A stretch of 64,000 bases of DNA from Pogonophryne albipinna (Eukaryota; Chordata; Actinopteri; Perciformes; Artedidraconidae). The translations under genes and the position numbers were made by a program. The notes beneath the pieces are model-generated. The model ran no database searches, was not told the DNA's origin, and was given only the letters and a program-made list of their open reading frames with translations. Below are positions 1-12,414 of the stretch, in pieces. Position 1 is the stretch's first letter. The number at the start of each line of letters is the position of its first letter. The DNA is taken from contig CM053256.1 in assembly GCA_028583405.1 (NCBI GenBank), positions 13,071,087 through 13,135,086 on the forward strand, read 5' to 3'.

Positions 1-2599
1 GCGCCCCCCGGCTGTGGAACTCCCAGTGTAAGCATGTCAGGGTGGCCAAGTCGTTATATATTATTTAATCTCCTCTTAAAACTGACACAAAAATGTGTAG
101 CTGCATGTCTTTTATTTTATTCACCCTTATTTTAAATGTCGGATACTATTTCTTAATCACCACCATTGTAGTAAAGCACTCTATTGATGAAATAAAGAAA
201 AAAAGACTGTAAAACGTATGCTTCCAGTGCTCTTATGCCGAATAAATATATACTGTATGTATTTTAAACTGAATGTATATACTGTATCTAGACCTCACAA
301 GTGATTTTCATTCTTCATCATGTAAAAAGCAGTGCAAGCTTTTCAACAACTTCACCCTCCAGTGCAGGTCAAGGTAGGGCCACATCCATTTCCCTGCACT
401 TTGGGAAAATGACTCAGTGTTTAGATTAGGGATCTCTGAAGAGACAGGCTCTGTGATCTCTGGAGCGGAAAGTCAGAGGAAGATACCCCGGGTTACTCAT
501 CACGCCTTCACCATACAAAGCAAACGTGATTTGTGGTCCTACTTCAAACCAAAAGCTTGAATCAGCGTGCTCTTTTTCTTCTCAAAGTGCTAACGGCACT
601 TCCTCACGGTCATTGAATGTTAATCAGTCAACGGATAGATTACACAGAGCACTGCTGAGCAACCAGTGATCCCAGCACAGCACTACAGCAGTGATGCATC
701 AGCATCTGGGCTGCCACTGGGTTTGAATAGATCCCAGGAGCATGTTTTGTGTGCGAGAGTGTGCGTATGTGTCAATCAATCAACAACAGCATGGTGGAGA
801 AATTCTTCCATGCAGAGTTCCACTGACATTCCACTCGATAAAACTGTCAGAAAGTTATTCCTGCCCAACACTAAATGAAGCCCATCTGCAAGAACAGACA
901 ATTTCTTCCCTGTCTCGCGCAGTCCATACTGATGCACCTCCCAGAGGCCCGTCGCTAATGAGAAATAGCTCAGTGGAGATTAGTTCCATACCATTTGGCA
1001 GAGATATGCACCCAAAAGTATGGGCGCTCTGCATTTCCATCCTCGGGAAAAGAGCCTAAGACCACATTTATTCAGAGGAAATGTTTGTGAACCTCTCCTG
1101 TGGAACCCTGAAACTTCAAACTCAATAGCTCACTTCTTTTATCATGGATGTGTTATTGATTCAGGGTTAGATATAAGTTTTGCACACACATTCTGGGCAC
1201 TTGTACAGTAGCTCTCAAAAGCCTGACCTTAAGATTGATATAATACACCCTTTACACTAAACAGACATCTAAACATGTTGCCAATTGTTCTTCATACCAC
1301 AACACAAGAGTGCAACTGAGGACATAAAGCCTGTTTTTTTCCTCTCATCTTTACATTCCCTTCTGGCTTCTACTGACCTTGACAATGAAATGTTTTAACA
1401 CAGTGAAAGTGTTATTTTTGATTTCTTATATGGATGTACCAGCGGTTTTCTTCTCTTAAATTGCAATACACAATCATGTTTTCTCAGCTGGGATAGCTAC
1501 AGGGATGTAATGGTCTCATAATTATAACAATCATAAAGGTAGAAGCGGAATTTCTATAATCATCAGGAATGTGCTCAACTACTCTGAGTAGAGGAGCGAA
1601 GGTAAAACCTGCTTTGGGGCCTGGGCCAGGACTGGATGGTTGTGCCACTGCTGAGAAGACAACTTTTAGAGGCAAATCTGACTTGTGCTGCTTGAGACAC
1701 CTTCTGATCCTCTGTGTCAGTGCCAGCACATTTCAGTAATGCCATTTCTTGTGTGTCATGGGTCAATTTTCTCACCAAAGACCCGTCCCAACCATTTGTT
1801 TGCCAATAAAGCAATTAACTACTTTCATTTTCCATCTGCTAACACATATAACATGCTACTCATCTGTTCACAAGCCTTTCTTTTCCAGAAAGGGCAATAC
1901 AATCAGAAGGATGACTACCACTGCTCATGCTTCGCACCGCAGGCGGAACACATAAACCGCATCCAAAGCACAGCCAGGAAACACACAAAGACCCCACTGG
2001 GCAAGGCACACACCGCTGTAAATTAAACTGTGTTTGCTTTCAGTAGTGGAGCCATTAGACAGGAAGCTAAAGGGAAGGATCCCTAGCGTCTTATTGCTGA
2101 TTGTCTATAAAACTGTCTTACAATGCACAATCAAATCAACAGCTGTCATGTGGGATGCAGAGATGTTGAGAAGAATACAGCATGGTTTGAGGCAATGGAA
2201 CTTTTGCTACAGAGGTGGGAGGATAGCGAAAACCCTCATCACCCACTTAGCCAACCCCTATACTTAGAACTAGAAAGCCAAGATAAATAAAAAACAAAAG
2301 TCATTGAGAGTTTGAGAGTTTCCTTGGAAGATAGGGGAAATCAATCACTCCTGGTACTGTATACCAACATTTGACCTGCTATGTGCAAAGGCTTTATTTT
2401 GGTCATGATACCACCAATATCCCCCTTGTATTCTCAACCTGTCACTCCCACGAGCATGGTTAAAGCTCAGCTCAGAGTAACATTGGAAGAGCTGATAATT
2501 AACTCTCTTCTTGTTGTATTCAAGGTATAAAACTGTGTGTGCTGCAAATGTTGGTCTGGAGCTGGACCCTAAGAGAGAGCTCCAGGCCAGCGCCCTGCA
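1..2599. other. Non-coding stretch, no gene seen
   Basis: Only short open frames occur here, on both strands. None has a recognisable domain or a chain of compatible splice sites. The base composition is that of ordinary AT-rich fish intergenic or intronic DNA. It could lie in an intron or flank of a gene outside the window. Confidence 0.6.
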
Positions 2600-3232
2600 C
2601 GTTCACACCAAGTACTTTTCCCACAAAGGTTCCTGAGAACTCTTTAGTTCTCATGAACTAAGTACAGATCGCGTTCACACCGGAAATTAGTTCCTGGGGG
2701 TGGATTAGGCAAATGAAGCCGCTGACGTCACTTCTTCTTCTTCTGCTTTGGGTTTACTGGCAGGCCTGCCGCCCCAAATCCCCGGCCGGAAGTCCCCGGA
2801 GTTGGGGACTGGCTTCAGTAGAAGCTGCTGGGACTCCCAGCAGCTTCTACTGAAGCCTTCCGAGTAAACGGCCAGAACGCCGACACCTGCTCATCTCCAC
2901 CGCTCCCATGTTTTATTTTGTGTTGTCATAAGTTAGTCTTTCTGCGTTTCTGCGCTGGGCTAATGCTAATGCTAATAATGCAATGCGAGGATAATAAAAT
3001 GGCGGCTTCACAAACGTTTTTGGGAGTTTGACGGGTTGTGGTTTGCATTCCGCCCAGCCAATCAGACACAGGAACCTTTTTCTCCCACGAAAGTCCCTGC
3101 TCTCTAGCAGGGACTGAAAAGGGGGTAAAAAAGGTTCTCTAGAACTAATTTAGTTCTTGGGACTTTTTGGTGTGAACGCAACTAAATCGTAGTTCTCAGG
3201 AACCTTTGTGGGAAAAGTACTTGGTGTGAACG
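2600..3232. mobile_element. Non-autonomous TIR DNA element (MITE-like)
   Basis: The two ends are inverted copies of each other. The left end begins CGTTCACACCAAGTACTTTT and continues through CCCACAAAGGTTCCTGAGAAC. The right end is its reverse complement, so the terminal inverted repeat is about 40 bp. A second, internal inverted block built on TTAGTTC lies inside the ends. No transposase frame is present. I could not define a clean target-site duplication, so the superfamily is unassigned. Confidence 0.75.
2811..2857. repeat. Perfect 23-bp hairpin
   Basis: Bases 2811-2833 are an exact reverse complement of 2835-2857, with a single unpaired C at 2834. The arm begins GGCTTCAGTAGAAGC. The hairpin sits near the middle of the TIR element at 2600-3232. 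A perfect, nearly loopless palindrome of this length is unusual in old repeat DNA. Confidence 0.9.
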
Positions 3233-3239
3233 CGCCTCA

Positions 3240-4935
3240 TGTATGAATTTAGCTCCATCTCAGAAAGCTTCTTCCACTGGTCAGTAAAGGCCACAGACTG
3301 TGAGAGTTTGGGCAAACTGTTGCCATCTGGGAAACCACAGTCTCGTGTTTACCAGAACCACCACATCACTTTGTAAAGAGAAAGGGACCCATCTTTGATT
3401 TTTGTCCCCTGGTATTTTCATGAGAAACCCTTGAGTTTACAGAATGCGTAATGGCCCTCCGCAGTCACGAAACACAGCGGCACAACAACATCGACCGTGC
3501 TTCCTTCAAATGTTTTTCCTTTCCTCCTTTCTCTCTCTGTAAAGCAAACCTCCTCTTCTTACATTTATGAAGAGAAAACACAAGTAATTAACGTGAAAGA
3601 CCTCCCAACATGTGCATTGGCTTGTAACATGCTAGTTTGTGGACTGGCGATTTTCTTTATTCCTTTCTTATGGGTCTTACGAATGGGTCAATAAAAGCAG
3701 ATTATAGCACTCAGGTGGAAATCATTAAGTGGGAATGCAGGTAAGAAAGTTTTTTTTTTGTTTAACCAAAAAGGCAATTATAAATACAATGTGGGAGGGT
3801 GTTGGCCTACATGCACACAGGCAGTTTACAAAGTGCACAGGGGAATAAGGACATTAATTAATTTGTTCCTGTTGCCTGGAGTTTATTCAAATGCTTTGGA
3901 TGTTGTGATGGAAGACATATGGAGATGATGGTTTAGATTAGTCGGGCCACACAGACTACAGAAGCCTCTTGTCATTGGCAGAAGGCCTCACAGGAAGCCT
4001 GGTTGGACCCACGGGGCGTGAAAGCCTCTAAGAAGACACGCAGAGAAGGCAGCATGGGACAAGATCAAAATCATCAAAATCACTAATAAATCTGGGCTTA
4101 ATCTAGTGATGAGAAAAGAGTTCACACATGGTGCAGAACTGCAAAAAAAGAAAAAAGTCCAATGTGTGCTACCTTGTGTGTTTTGCAATCAATAAGATAA
4201 TTTCTTTATAAAGTTAATAATCAAATATGTATCAACGAACGGTCATTGCATCTATGTTAATGTCATTTTTAGAAATATGAAAATAAACCACACTGATACA
4301 TTTTGATTGGATTTCCTATACCTGGTCTTCTTCTACATATCGTGTGGAAAACATAACATCTAAAATCTCACGGGAACAGGGAGGAGATCGAGTTTCTGGG
4401 CAGCGACACTTTATCCTGGCAGAGACATTTGATACCAAAGCATACCAGAGCTCAGTTTTAATAAACACAAAACCTGGCCGGCTAAGCTGAACAGCATTCA
4501 TTGTCCCTCCATGGCAATGGGGAAATTGACTCGTTGTATTTATTGATGTGTTTACACCAGACCTTCAGGGAAAGTTTATGTTTTTGTCAGTCACAATAAT
4601 TCTTCTGGAAAGCAGTGGCACTTGTCTTTCAGCTTGGAGTAGTTCGTTTGGAGCAAGAAACCTAGAGTTTAAAGATAGATTGACTTTATTTTATACCTGC
4701 ATGGAAATGTGGCAGTGGCTTCCCTCAAGGCAGTCAAACTATGTATTCAATTGTTTTAAAGGGCAGGTAGCAGCAAATCAGATGAAAAACAAACAAAAGA
4801 GAGCTCTTCTTAAAATGACAAGAGTTCCCTGGTGCAGTCATTCTTTGTTCTAGGGTATAAAATACTTCCTATGCTCCGGCTGACCAGATGGGATCAGCTT
4901 GGAAAGCAGAGAGTTAGTAGTGGATGTGCTGTGAG
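3240..4935. other. Non-coding stretch, no gene seen
   Basis: No coding exon can be supported on either strand. The open frames at 3497-3694 and 4548-4853 have no recognisable domain and no splice context. I also see no clear repeat structure. Confidence 0.55.
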
Positions 4936-4943
4936 GTCCTTCC

Positions 4944-5256
4944 TAGGGCTGCTCAATTAATCGTATTTTAATCGCAATTACGATTATGGCTTGCAACGAT
5001 TACGAAAACAACGTAATCGAAATAAAACGATTTTTTTTTAAATTATTATTATTACTCTTCTTTTTTTGGGGGGTTTTCAGTTGAATTATACTTAAAGTTC
5101 AGGGTAATCAACTATTAAAAACATACTGTTGACATTTTTTTTCTCCAATAAATTGATGTTTTCAAAGTAAATGGATAATCGTTTTTAATAATCGTGATAT
5201 CAATTATTGACCCAAATAATCGAGATTATGATTTTTGCCATAATCGAGCAGCCCTA
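4944..5256. mobile_element. hAT-like MITE, 313 bp
   Basis: The ends are TAGGGCTGCTC and GAGCAGCCCTA. They are flanked by an exact 8-bp direct repeat, GTCCTTCC, at 4936-4943 and 5257-5264. Eight-base duplications are typical of the hAT superfamily. The body is AT-rich with repeated AATCG motifs and no open frame, so the element is non-autonomous. Confidence 0.88.
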
Positions 5257-5264
5257 GTCCTTCC

Positions 5265-5963
5265 TGTGTACAGCACTCCCAAATATATTGCAAATGTGTT
5301 TCTGTGACTTGCAAATTCCCTGCAATACCAACAATCTTGGTACATACATCTTTTCATTATTCTTTAGGGGTCCAACATGTTCTGCAGAGCACTTAAAGGG
5401 CATCACAGGCTAATTATCTCCTGTTAAAGTCTCCTCAATAAACTGTACTCTACCCAGCCGTCAAGATGCTATCTGACGCTGTCAAACAGTGGAGGAAAGC
5501 GAGGGTGGAATCTGCAGAATTCCAGACGAGGAGAGAGACATGACAGCAAGGCCAATGTGAGGACAGACAAATCTTTCATTAGTGCCCGTCTGTCTAATGA
5601 GTCATTCCTTAGCTACCAGGTGGGGTGACCCTCACTACAACCCCCCCCTGTAAATACCCCCCTTTTATTCCCTCTGCTTTTTTTTGTAGCACACTGCTCC
5701 CCTCCCTTTCACCTCCTCAGCAGGGTTTCCCCATATTTGCCACCACTGACACATATAGGTAGTGGAGCGGAGAGCAGTGTAAAGGCAGGGACTTATTCAG
5801 CAGACCAGACAAAAGCCTGACACAGATATAAACTATCAGGGGGGGTCTACTAGGGGGTGGTGACAATGACAGCTGTAACACAGTTAACCAAAGTCACCAT
5901 AAAGTGAGGGATTCTACTAAAAGGGGTGAAGCTAGTTTCGTTTTATTCCTGTGCAGGTGAATG
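5265..5963. other. Non-coding stretch, no gene seen
   Basis: This interval separates the 313-bp hAT MITE from the foldback-like element. I see no coding exon, RNA gene or repeat in it. Confidence 0.5.
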
Positions 5964-6033
5964 CTCCTCTACGGAGCCCTGGAGGGTTCATTGAGAGAAA
6001 AATAAATACAACGTGGCCACGTTTTACTTTCTC

Positions 6034-6266
6034 GTGCGCACGCTTTAGTAACTCGTGCGCACGCTTTGGTAACTCGTGCGCACGAGTTACTAAAGCGTGC
6101 GCACGAGTTACTAAAGCGTGCGCACGAGTTATTAAAGCGTGCGCACGAGTTACTAAAGCGTGCGCACGAGTTACTAAAGCGTGCGCACGAGTTACTAAAG
6201 CGTGCGCACGAGTTATTAAAGCGTGCGCACGAGTTACTAAAGCGTGCGCACGAGTTACTAAAGCGT
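6034..6266. repeat. 21-bp tandem array, left arm (11 copies)
   Basis: The core GTGCGCAC recurs exactly every 21 bases, first at 6034 and last at 6244, giving 11 copies. Spacers are variants of GAGTTACTAAAGC. The orientation flips at a perfect palindrome, CTCGTGCGCACGAG, at 6073-6086: copies before it read one way and those after it the other. Open frames reading through this array are artefacts of a repeat unit divisible by three. Confidence 0.93.
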
Positions 6267-6382
6267 GGCCTCGTTTTATTTAAATTGAGGGATTCCTGTC
6301 CGTGACTCACAGTATCTGCTGCCCACAGCTGTTTTATAGAAGGAAAACCTCCTTCACTTTATGAAATCTCTGCGGCACCAGT

Positions 6383-6666
6383 GGCCTGTACTACGAAGCA
6401 GGATTTGCTATTTACACTATTCATTCATGAAGTATGACGCTGCGCTGTCAGCACGCGTCTCCATGTTTGTGATTGGTCAAATGTTGGTAACCCCGTCCCT
6501 TTCACGTGAACGCGCTCTCAGCCGGACAGAGAAACCCTGGTTGATTTGCTGAGTTGATAACCAGCTTCGTAGGACCTGCTTAGCGACATCGCGTTTGTTA
6601 GGGTTAGTTAAGCCGGGTAAATCAAACATATCCAGGGTCTGTTGAACTGGCTTCGTCGTACAGGGC
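6383..6666. mobile_element. Nested MITE-like element
   Basis: The ends GCCTGTACTACGAAGC and GCTTCGTCGTACAGGGC are imperfect inverted repeats about 280 bp apart. They lie inside the spacer of the foldback element. The ends resemble a common fish MITE family, but I cannot define a target duplication. The nesting shows this insertion came later than the host element. Confidence 0.6.
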
Positions 6667-7104
6667 ACTGGAGGCAGTAACGTGTAACCCAGCAGAATCT
6701 GAGAAGAGCAGCACCAGCTGCAAAGAGCTGTGCCTTTTACTGTTTACTTCACTGCGTTTCCCTTCATTAGAACCGCTGAATAGAGATCGAGGCTGCTACG
6801 TTTAACCACACACACCTCTACACACTTCGAACTACCAGAGTATTCCCCCTCGTTTTATGAAGGAGATGTCCTGTCACCGGGGCGCATGATGTGTGTGCGT
6901 GTCCGGTGTGTTTGTGTGTGTCCGACACCACCGGCATTTGTTTTAAAATTACCACGAACAGTAATTTACACAAATCTGGTTCTCCATAGTTATATGTGTA
7001 TTCCCAAGTGAAAGAAATTCGTTTAATCTTAATCTTGATGTGCTATAGTCCTGCCGGAGTGCACCGGAACGAACGATACTATCATAAACAAATGCCCATG
7101 CCCC

Positions 7105-7172
<68 letters not shown>
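7105..7172. repeat. CA dinucleotide microsatellite
   Basis: A run of CA units, interrupted once by AAAC near 7141, lies just inside the right array of the foldback element. Confidence 0.95.
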
Positions 7173-7175
<3 letters not shown>

Positions 7176-7197
7176 CGAGGCAATGCTTTATTAACTC

Positions 7198-7400
7198 GTG
7201 CGCACGCTTTAGTAACTCGTGCGCACGCTTTAGTAACTCGTGCGCACGCTTTAATAACTCGTGCGCACGCTTTAGTAACTCGTGCGCACGCTTTAGTAAC
7301 TCGTGCGCACGCTTTAATAACTCGTGCGCACGCTTTAGTAACTCGTGCGCACGAGTTACCAAAGCGTGCGCACGAGTTATTAAAGCGTGCGCACGAGAAA
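7198..7400. repeat. 21-bp tandem array, right arm (10 copies)
   Basis: The GTGCGCAC core recurs every 21 bases from 7198 to 7387, giving 10 copies. The array is inverted relative to the left arm. Its orientation flips at the palindrome CTCGTGCGCACGAG at 7342-7355, mirroring the flip in the left arm. The arrays are therefore part of the terminal repeat, not an independent satellite. Confidence 0.93.
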
Positions 7401-7463
7401 GTAAAACGTGGCCACGTTTTATTTATTTTTCTCTATGAACCCTCCAGGGCTCCGTACTCCTCT

Positions 7464-10400
7464 AATATTTCTGTATATATGTTTGTAAGGAGGTTGAGTT
7501 GAGGCTGTTCTCCATGTGTTGCTTGTTAGCCAAACAGGTTTTCATGCTGCAGTAAAAAAAATAGCCATATAGATGCAGGCTCAGAGATAAATCGTTTTAA
7601 TTATTGCCTTTTTTAAGTTTTGATCTATAAAAGCCAATTTCTCAATACAGACATTGGGAATCCTTAAAATCAAAAGTGTTTCACTTCATGTACTGTAGTT
7701 AATTTAGATTTAAAAGTTTAATTTGTTTGGATAAGGACAAATACTCTCAACAATGACCTCAATGACTCAAGCCTTATCCACTTCATCCCCCTCTTCCTCT
7801 CTCACTCCTCCTGGCTGTCTCTCTGCCTCTGACTTACTCTGCTCCCTCCTATTCTTAACAGCCTGACGCGTGGGGAAACGCACCAGTGCAAACTCTGTCC
7901 AATAAACACAGGCGTGCTGAGACCACATCTATTTCAGAGTCTGCTCTAGGAGTAGGAGGCAGACCCATGCGGAAGCACACACATCTGTGACAGTACACCA
8001 TCTCATTTCCATACTGGCCACACTGTAATGGAGAGGATATGGAAAAAGCTTTCCCATCTGATAGTCTTTGTGTCAGAAACACCTGGTTTGTGCATAAGGG
8101 GGGGGGACCCATTGCAGTCTCCCCTCCAATTCCTTTTTTGATTATAACATTTATTCAGGGTAAGATGTGTTTCCTCCTCAGTGAGGAAGAAGAGGACCTC
8201 TGGCATCTGTCTGTCATCGGTTTAGGTAAGGACACGATCTAGTTAACCTGACATCCAGTCTAATAAGCACAGCCCCCTGTCATCAGGGCTGCTCCAACAC
8301 ATAATGACCCGAGGTAATTACTTCCTCCCGTCAGAGACAGATGGACACTTGACAACATGTTTGACAAGGAATAGAAGTCCAGTCAGAACCACATATCTCC
8401 AAATCTGGGGATTTTGAGTTCTCATACAGTAAATTGAGAGATGATGTGTTCCTTTATAACACAAAAAAACAGGCCATTTGTGTAGCCCACAAAAAATGAC
8501 TTATTGGAGATACAGTATATGATTTTCACACAAAAGCTAATAATACAATTTATATGCTGAAAGAAGATAAAATGTTTTGTACTAGATATATAAACACAAT
8601 CTTACAAAGGGAACAAGTATTTGAACATAAGTAAACTCACCTAACTGACTGCTGACAAAATTAAGCCTTGACTGTAGGTCAGGGTTAGGGTTAACTAGGA
8701 AAACTGAAACTGGTTTGTACAAATATGGACCATAAAGACAGAAACAACTAAAATACCTCAAATGTTTTCTTTCACATACTATGAAATATCTTCAAACACT
8801 ACTAATTTCTTGGCTGTGTGAACTTCAAGCCATTATCTTTTTTCCGGCTCCACAATCACACTGGCACAGATGTTACCTACAGTACAGTCATCAAACAAGC
8901 TAGCGCATGAGTCGACTTTAATAGTGTCTGAGAGCTTTCCCTTTTGGATCTGCCCATCAAAAGTCTTAGTCATAGTGATATGATTTCTAAGGAATCCATG
9001 GAGGACGACAATGAGAAAGGAACGTTATCAAAAATGCTTCCCAGCTTTGATAGATATGAACACACATGGTAGACAGTAATGGTGCTGTCATGTCAGGAGG
9101 TTGCACCTTGGCACCGGCTTTGTTATGCCAGGCTGGGTGTGAAGTGTGATCTGACTGCTGACAAGTGGCAGAGCTTGGGGAAAAGGTCAAGTCAGCACTC
9201 ATATGGAAAGCCCAAGAGACAAGATACTTATAACACAAGGACAAGGACTTATAAAAGCATGCTGCAATTGGAGAAGCATTATACTCTTGCTCATATCTGA
9301 CATTGTGAATATAAAACATGAGATGGGATGTAATACCACTCCAATCCAAATAGTTTGAAAAACTGTTTCATCTGAATAGTAAATTATCTCTATTCTCGAG
9401 GAGGTGTTTTGTTTGGATACTGCTTTATTCTGAGGTGTCATTGAAATGAATATAATCAATTCTTGGCACAGACAGTCAAAGGACCGAAATGTTTTGTCCT
9501 CCGGGGCCAACCTGTTTGCCCAACTGGAACAAATTCACAGTCAACATGACCGACTGCCCTCTCTTCAAAATCCTACTTGACGATGCCAAATGACTGATGT
9601 GTTCGCTGCTTTATTCCTCATGGATCATATCAGAAATGTCTCACTCGTGTTTGCACTGGCAAATAAGGGTTTTAATATTTGCTTGGCATCCAAATGAGTA
9701 CAGTCAATGTGCACTTATGGTTGTATTAAAAATGTTGTTGTTTTTTACTTTAATCTTTTGTAGGCCTAGATTAAAGTATTGTATGCAGATTGACAAACTG
9801 ATGTTGTATATTGAATAAGCACTTTTGCTTAACATGTACTTCAACTTAAAAAAGTATTTTTTGTAACTACATTTGAACACATTTTTAAGGCCCAATGGAC
9901 CACAAAGCTCTTGTGTTTTTGTTTTACATTGCAAAGAAAATTATTGAGCAATATCTAAAATATTCAGCTTTTCACCCTACCTGTCAGCTTGGTAGGTTCA
10001 ACTATCACTTTCTCCACTTTTAGTCGTCTTCATAACACCCCTAGCACACTTTGACTGGTCTGAATGAATACGGTAAAACAGTAATCTGGATCACTGTACC
10101 ACACCGGGCCTGTCTCCCAGAGAAAAGACTCAAATCCATCAAACTCTGACATACTCACACACACAGCAGACATTAATCCATATCGTGATGAAATGAGATA
10201 AAGAGCAATTCCACAAACTTCAGATAAAATGCAATAATACCCCTTTGATAGATATGAGTGTCCTCTGTGATCTCATGTTACCCTGGAAAAATCATCAAGA
10301 GATGAGCCAGTATATTGCAGTAGGCTCCTTGTCTACATTTTTCAGGACACTGGGCCTCTTCCTCATCATTCATCTGTCATGTGTGACGGGTTCTAGTGAA

Positions 10401-11200
10401 TGTTCCAAACAGGGCTGTTTGAATGGGAGGAGGAAACCAAGGCCTTTCTACCATGCATGATCCTTTATGAGCTAATTTAACCATGGCTTGTATTGGTGGG
10501 TTTAGATTTGGGTTAAGTTGATGAAAAACAGTTTAAATGTCTTTAAACTAAAAGGATTTTTTAACACACATTTTCTACAGCAAGCAAATTCCACTTGGTT
10601 GTAACAACAGTAAAAACATCTGCTACTGCATATCATACTTTAGCTGCATTTAAAACAATGCAATATGCAAAAGACATAGCTCTGGTACATTAGATATTAG
10701 TTTCTCCATTTGACAAGAAAAAAACTATTTAAAAAATATGCCTGCTTGGAAAATGAAACAAGCCGCATAACTTCAATACAAAACTAAATTGGAGAAAATA
10801 CTGCTGCAATAAAAAGTGAGACTGGAGATGGTCTACTTTACTGGCATCTGCTGCCCACTTTGAAGAGATACATACCTGGCTTTCAGTAAACATGCCCTGG
10901 CAATATGAATCAAACTAAGAGATTTTTGAAAACCACCATTAAGAGCCAGTCATGCATCCCTATAGCATGACACTGTCAAGGTGGATAGGGATTGGCTGGC
11001 ACACCTAAAGCACCCTCAATTTCTGATGGGATAAAAAGGCGTTTGGCTCGCAGCACTTCAGAGGATCAGCCGTCTTTGGAAAGAAAGAATGAAGTGTTCT
11101 CTTACCTTATTTAGCCAAAGCCAGCCATCATAGCATAGAGCATGCAATGGAAAAAAGGGAGAGACCTAGCCAAGATTATGGTCCAAAGCTATAAAAGACA
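7464..11200. other. Non-coding stretch, no gene seen
   Basis: Scattered short frames are present, the longest at 8987-9349 on the minus strand. None shows conserved motifs or convincing splice structure. No RNA gene or repeat could be supported by eye. Confidence 0.5.
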
Positions 11201-12200
11201 NNNNNNNNNNNNNNNNNNNNNNNNNNNNNNNNNNNNNNNNNNNNNNNNNNNNNNNNNNNNNNNNNNNNNNNNNNNNNNNNNNNNNNNNNNNNNNNNNNNN
11301 NNNNNNNNNNNNNNNNNNNNNNNNNNNNNNNNNNNNNNNNNNNNNNNNNNNNNNNNNNNNNNNNNNNNNNNNNNNNNNNNNNNNNNNNNNNNNNNNNNNN
11401 NNNNNNNNNNNNNNNNNNNNNNNNNNNNNNNNNNNNNNNNNNNNNNNNNNNNNNNNNNNNNNNNNNNNNNNNNNNNNNNNNNNNNNNNNNNNNNNNNNNN
11501 NNNNNNNNNNNNNNNNNNNNNNNNNNNNNNNNNNNNNNNNNNNNNNNNNNNNNNNNNNNNNNNNNNNNNNNNNNNNNNNNNNNNNNNNNNNNNNNNNNNN
11601 NNNNNNNNNNNNNNNNNNNNNNNNNNNNNNNNNNNNNNNNNNNNNNNNNNNNNNNNNNNNNNNNNNNNNNNNNNNNNNNNNNNNNNNNNNNNNNNNNNNN
11701 NNNNNNNNNNNNNNNNNNNNNNNNNNNNNNNNNNNNNNNNNNNNNNNNNNNNNNNNNNNNNNNNNNNNNNNNNNNNNNNNNNNNNNNNNNNNNNNNNNNN
11801 NNNNNNNNNNNNNNNNNNNNNNNNNNNNNNNNNNNNNNNNNNNNNNNNNNNNNNNNNNNNNNNNNNNNNNNNNNNNNNNNNNNNNNNNNNNNNNNNNNNN
11901 NNNNNNNNNNNNNNNNNNNNNNNNNNNNNNNNNNNNNNNNNNNNNNNNNNNNNNNNNNNNNNNNNNNNNNNNNNNNNNNNNNNNNNNNNNNNNNNNNNNN
12001 NNNNNNNNNNNNNNNNNNNNNNNNNNNNNNNNNNNNNNNNNNNNNNNNNNNNNNNNNNNNNNNNNNNNNNNNNNNNNNNNNNNNNNNNNNNNNNNNNNNN
12101 NNNNNNNNNNNNNNNNNNNNNNNNNNNNNNNNNNNNNNNNNNNNNNNNNNNNNNNNNNNNNNNNNNNNNNNNNNNNNNNNNNNNNNNNNNNNNNNNNNNN
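11201..12200. other. Assembly gap of 1000 N
   Basis: Exactly 1000 undetermined bases. A round figure suggests a placeholder of unknown true length. Frames that read through it are meaningless. Sequence just to the right is partly duplicated elsewhere in the window, so repeats may have caused the break. Confidence 0.99.
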
Positions 12201-12414
12201 GACAATGTTTACAAATTGACAGCTGTATTTACGTTGCTCGTTGTAGGCAAATGTGAACTCTGCTTTTTGCAAACAATGCGTCTTGTGATAACCTGTAACT
12301 ATGACGAACATTTGATGACATTTGATGACATTAAATAACTTTACATAACTTTTACCTTGGAGAGATGTTCTCGGGACAGAACCAGCTTACTCCTCCAATG
12401 CGGGAAGATTGTAG

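Larger units (their letters stand above)
5971..7456. mobile_element. Foldback-like TIR element with 21-bp palindromic arrays
   Basis: The left end (ACGGAGCCCTGGAGGGTTCA) is matched in inverted form at the right end, followed by shared AAATAAATA and a CGTGGCCACG palindrome. The flanks 5964-5970 and 7457-7463 both read CTCCTCT, a likely 6-7-bp target duplication whose exact edge is ambiguous. Each arm continues into a tandem array with a 21-bp period, and the two arrays face each other. The arms are about 320 bp and enclose about 0.9 kb. The spacer holds a second inserted element and a CA microsatellite but no transposase. I cannot assign a superfamily. Confidence 0.82.

Noticed and set aside
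5951..6310. Repetitive proteins on both strands (for example repeats of ACARVTK and HELLKR)
   Set aside because: They are produced by a 21-bp tandem repeat whose period is a multiple of three. All frames stay open for that reason, and there is no gene structure.
6034..7400. CRISPR-like array
   Set aside because: Spacing is 21 bases with no variable spacers, the arrays are mirrored within a TIR element, and the genome is a vertebrate.
6949..7502. Long frames over the CA run and right-hand array
   Set aside because: Same artefact as the left array, plus a dinucleotide repeat giving poly-Cys/Val or His/Thr.
9199..9510. Overlapping 100-120-residue frames at 8987-9510
   Set aside because: They show no conserved motif and are within the length expected by chance in 64 kb.
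11142..12338. Long frames of 338-398 residues
   Set aside because: They run through 1000 undetermined bases and have no sequence content.
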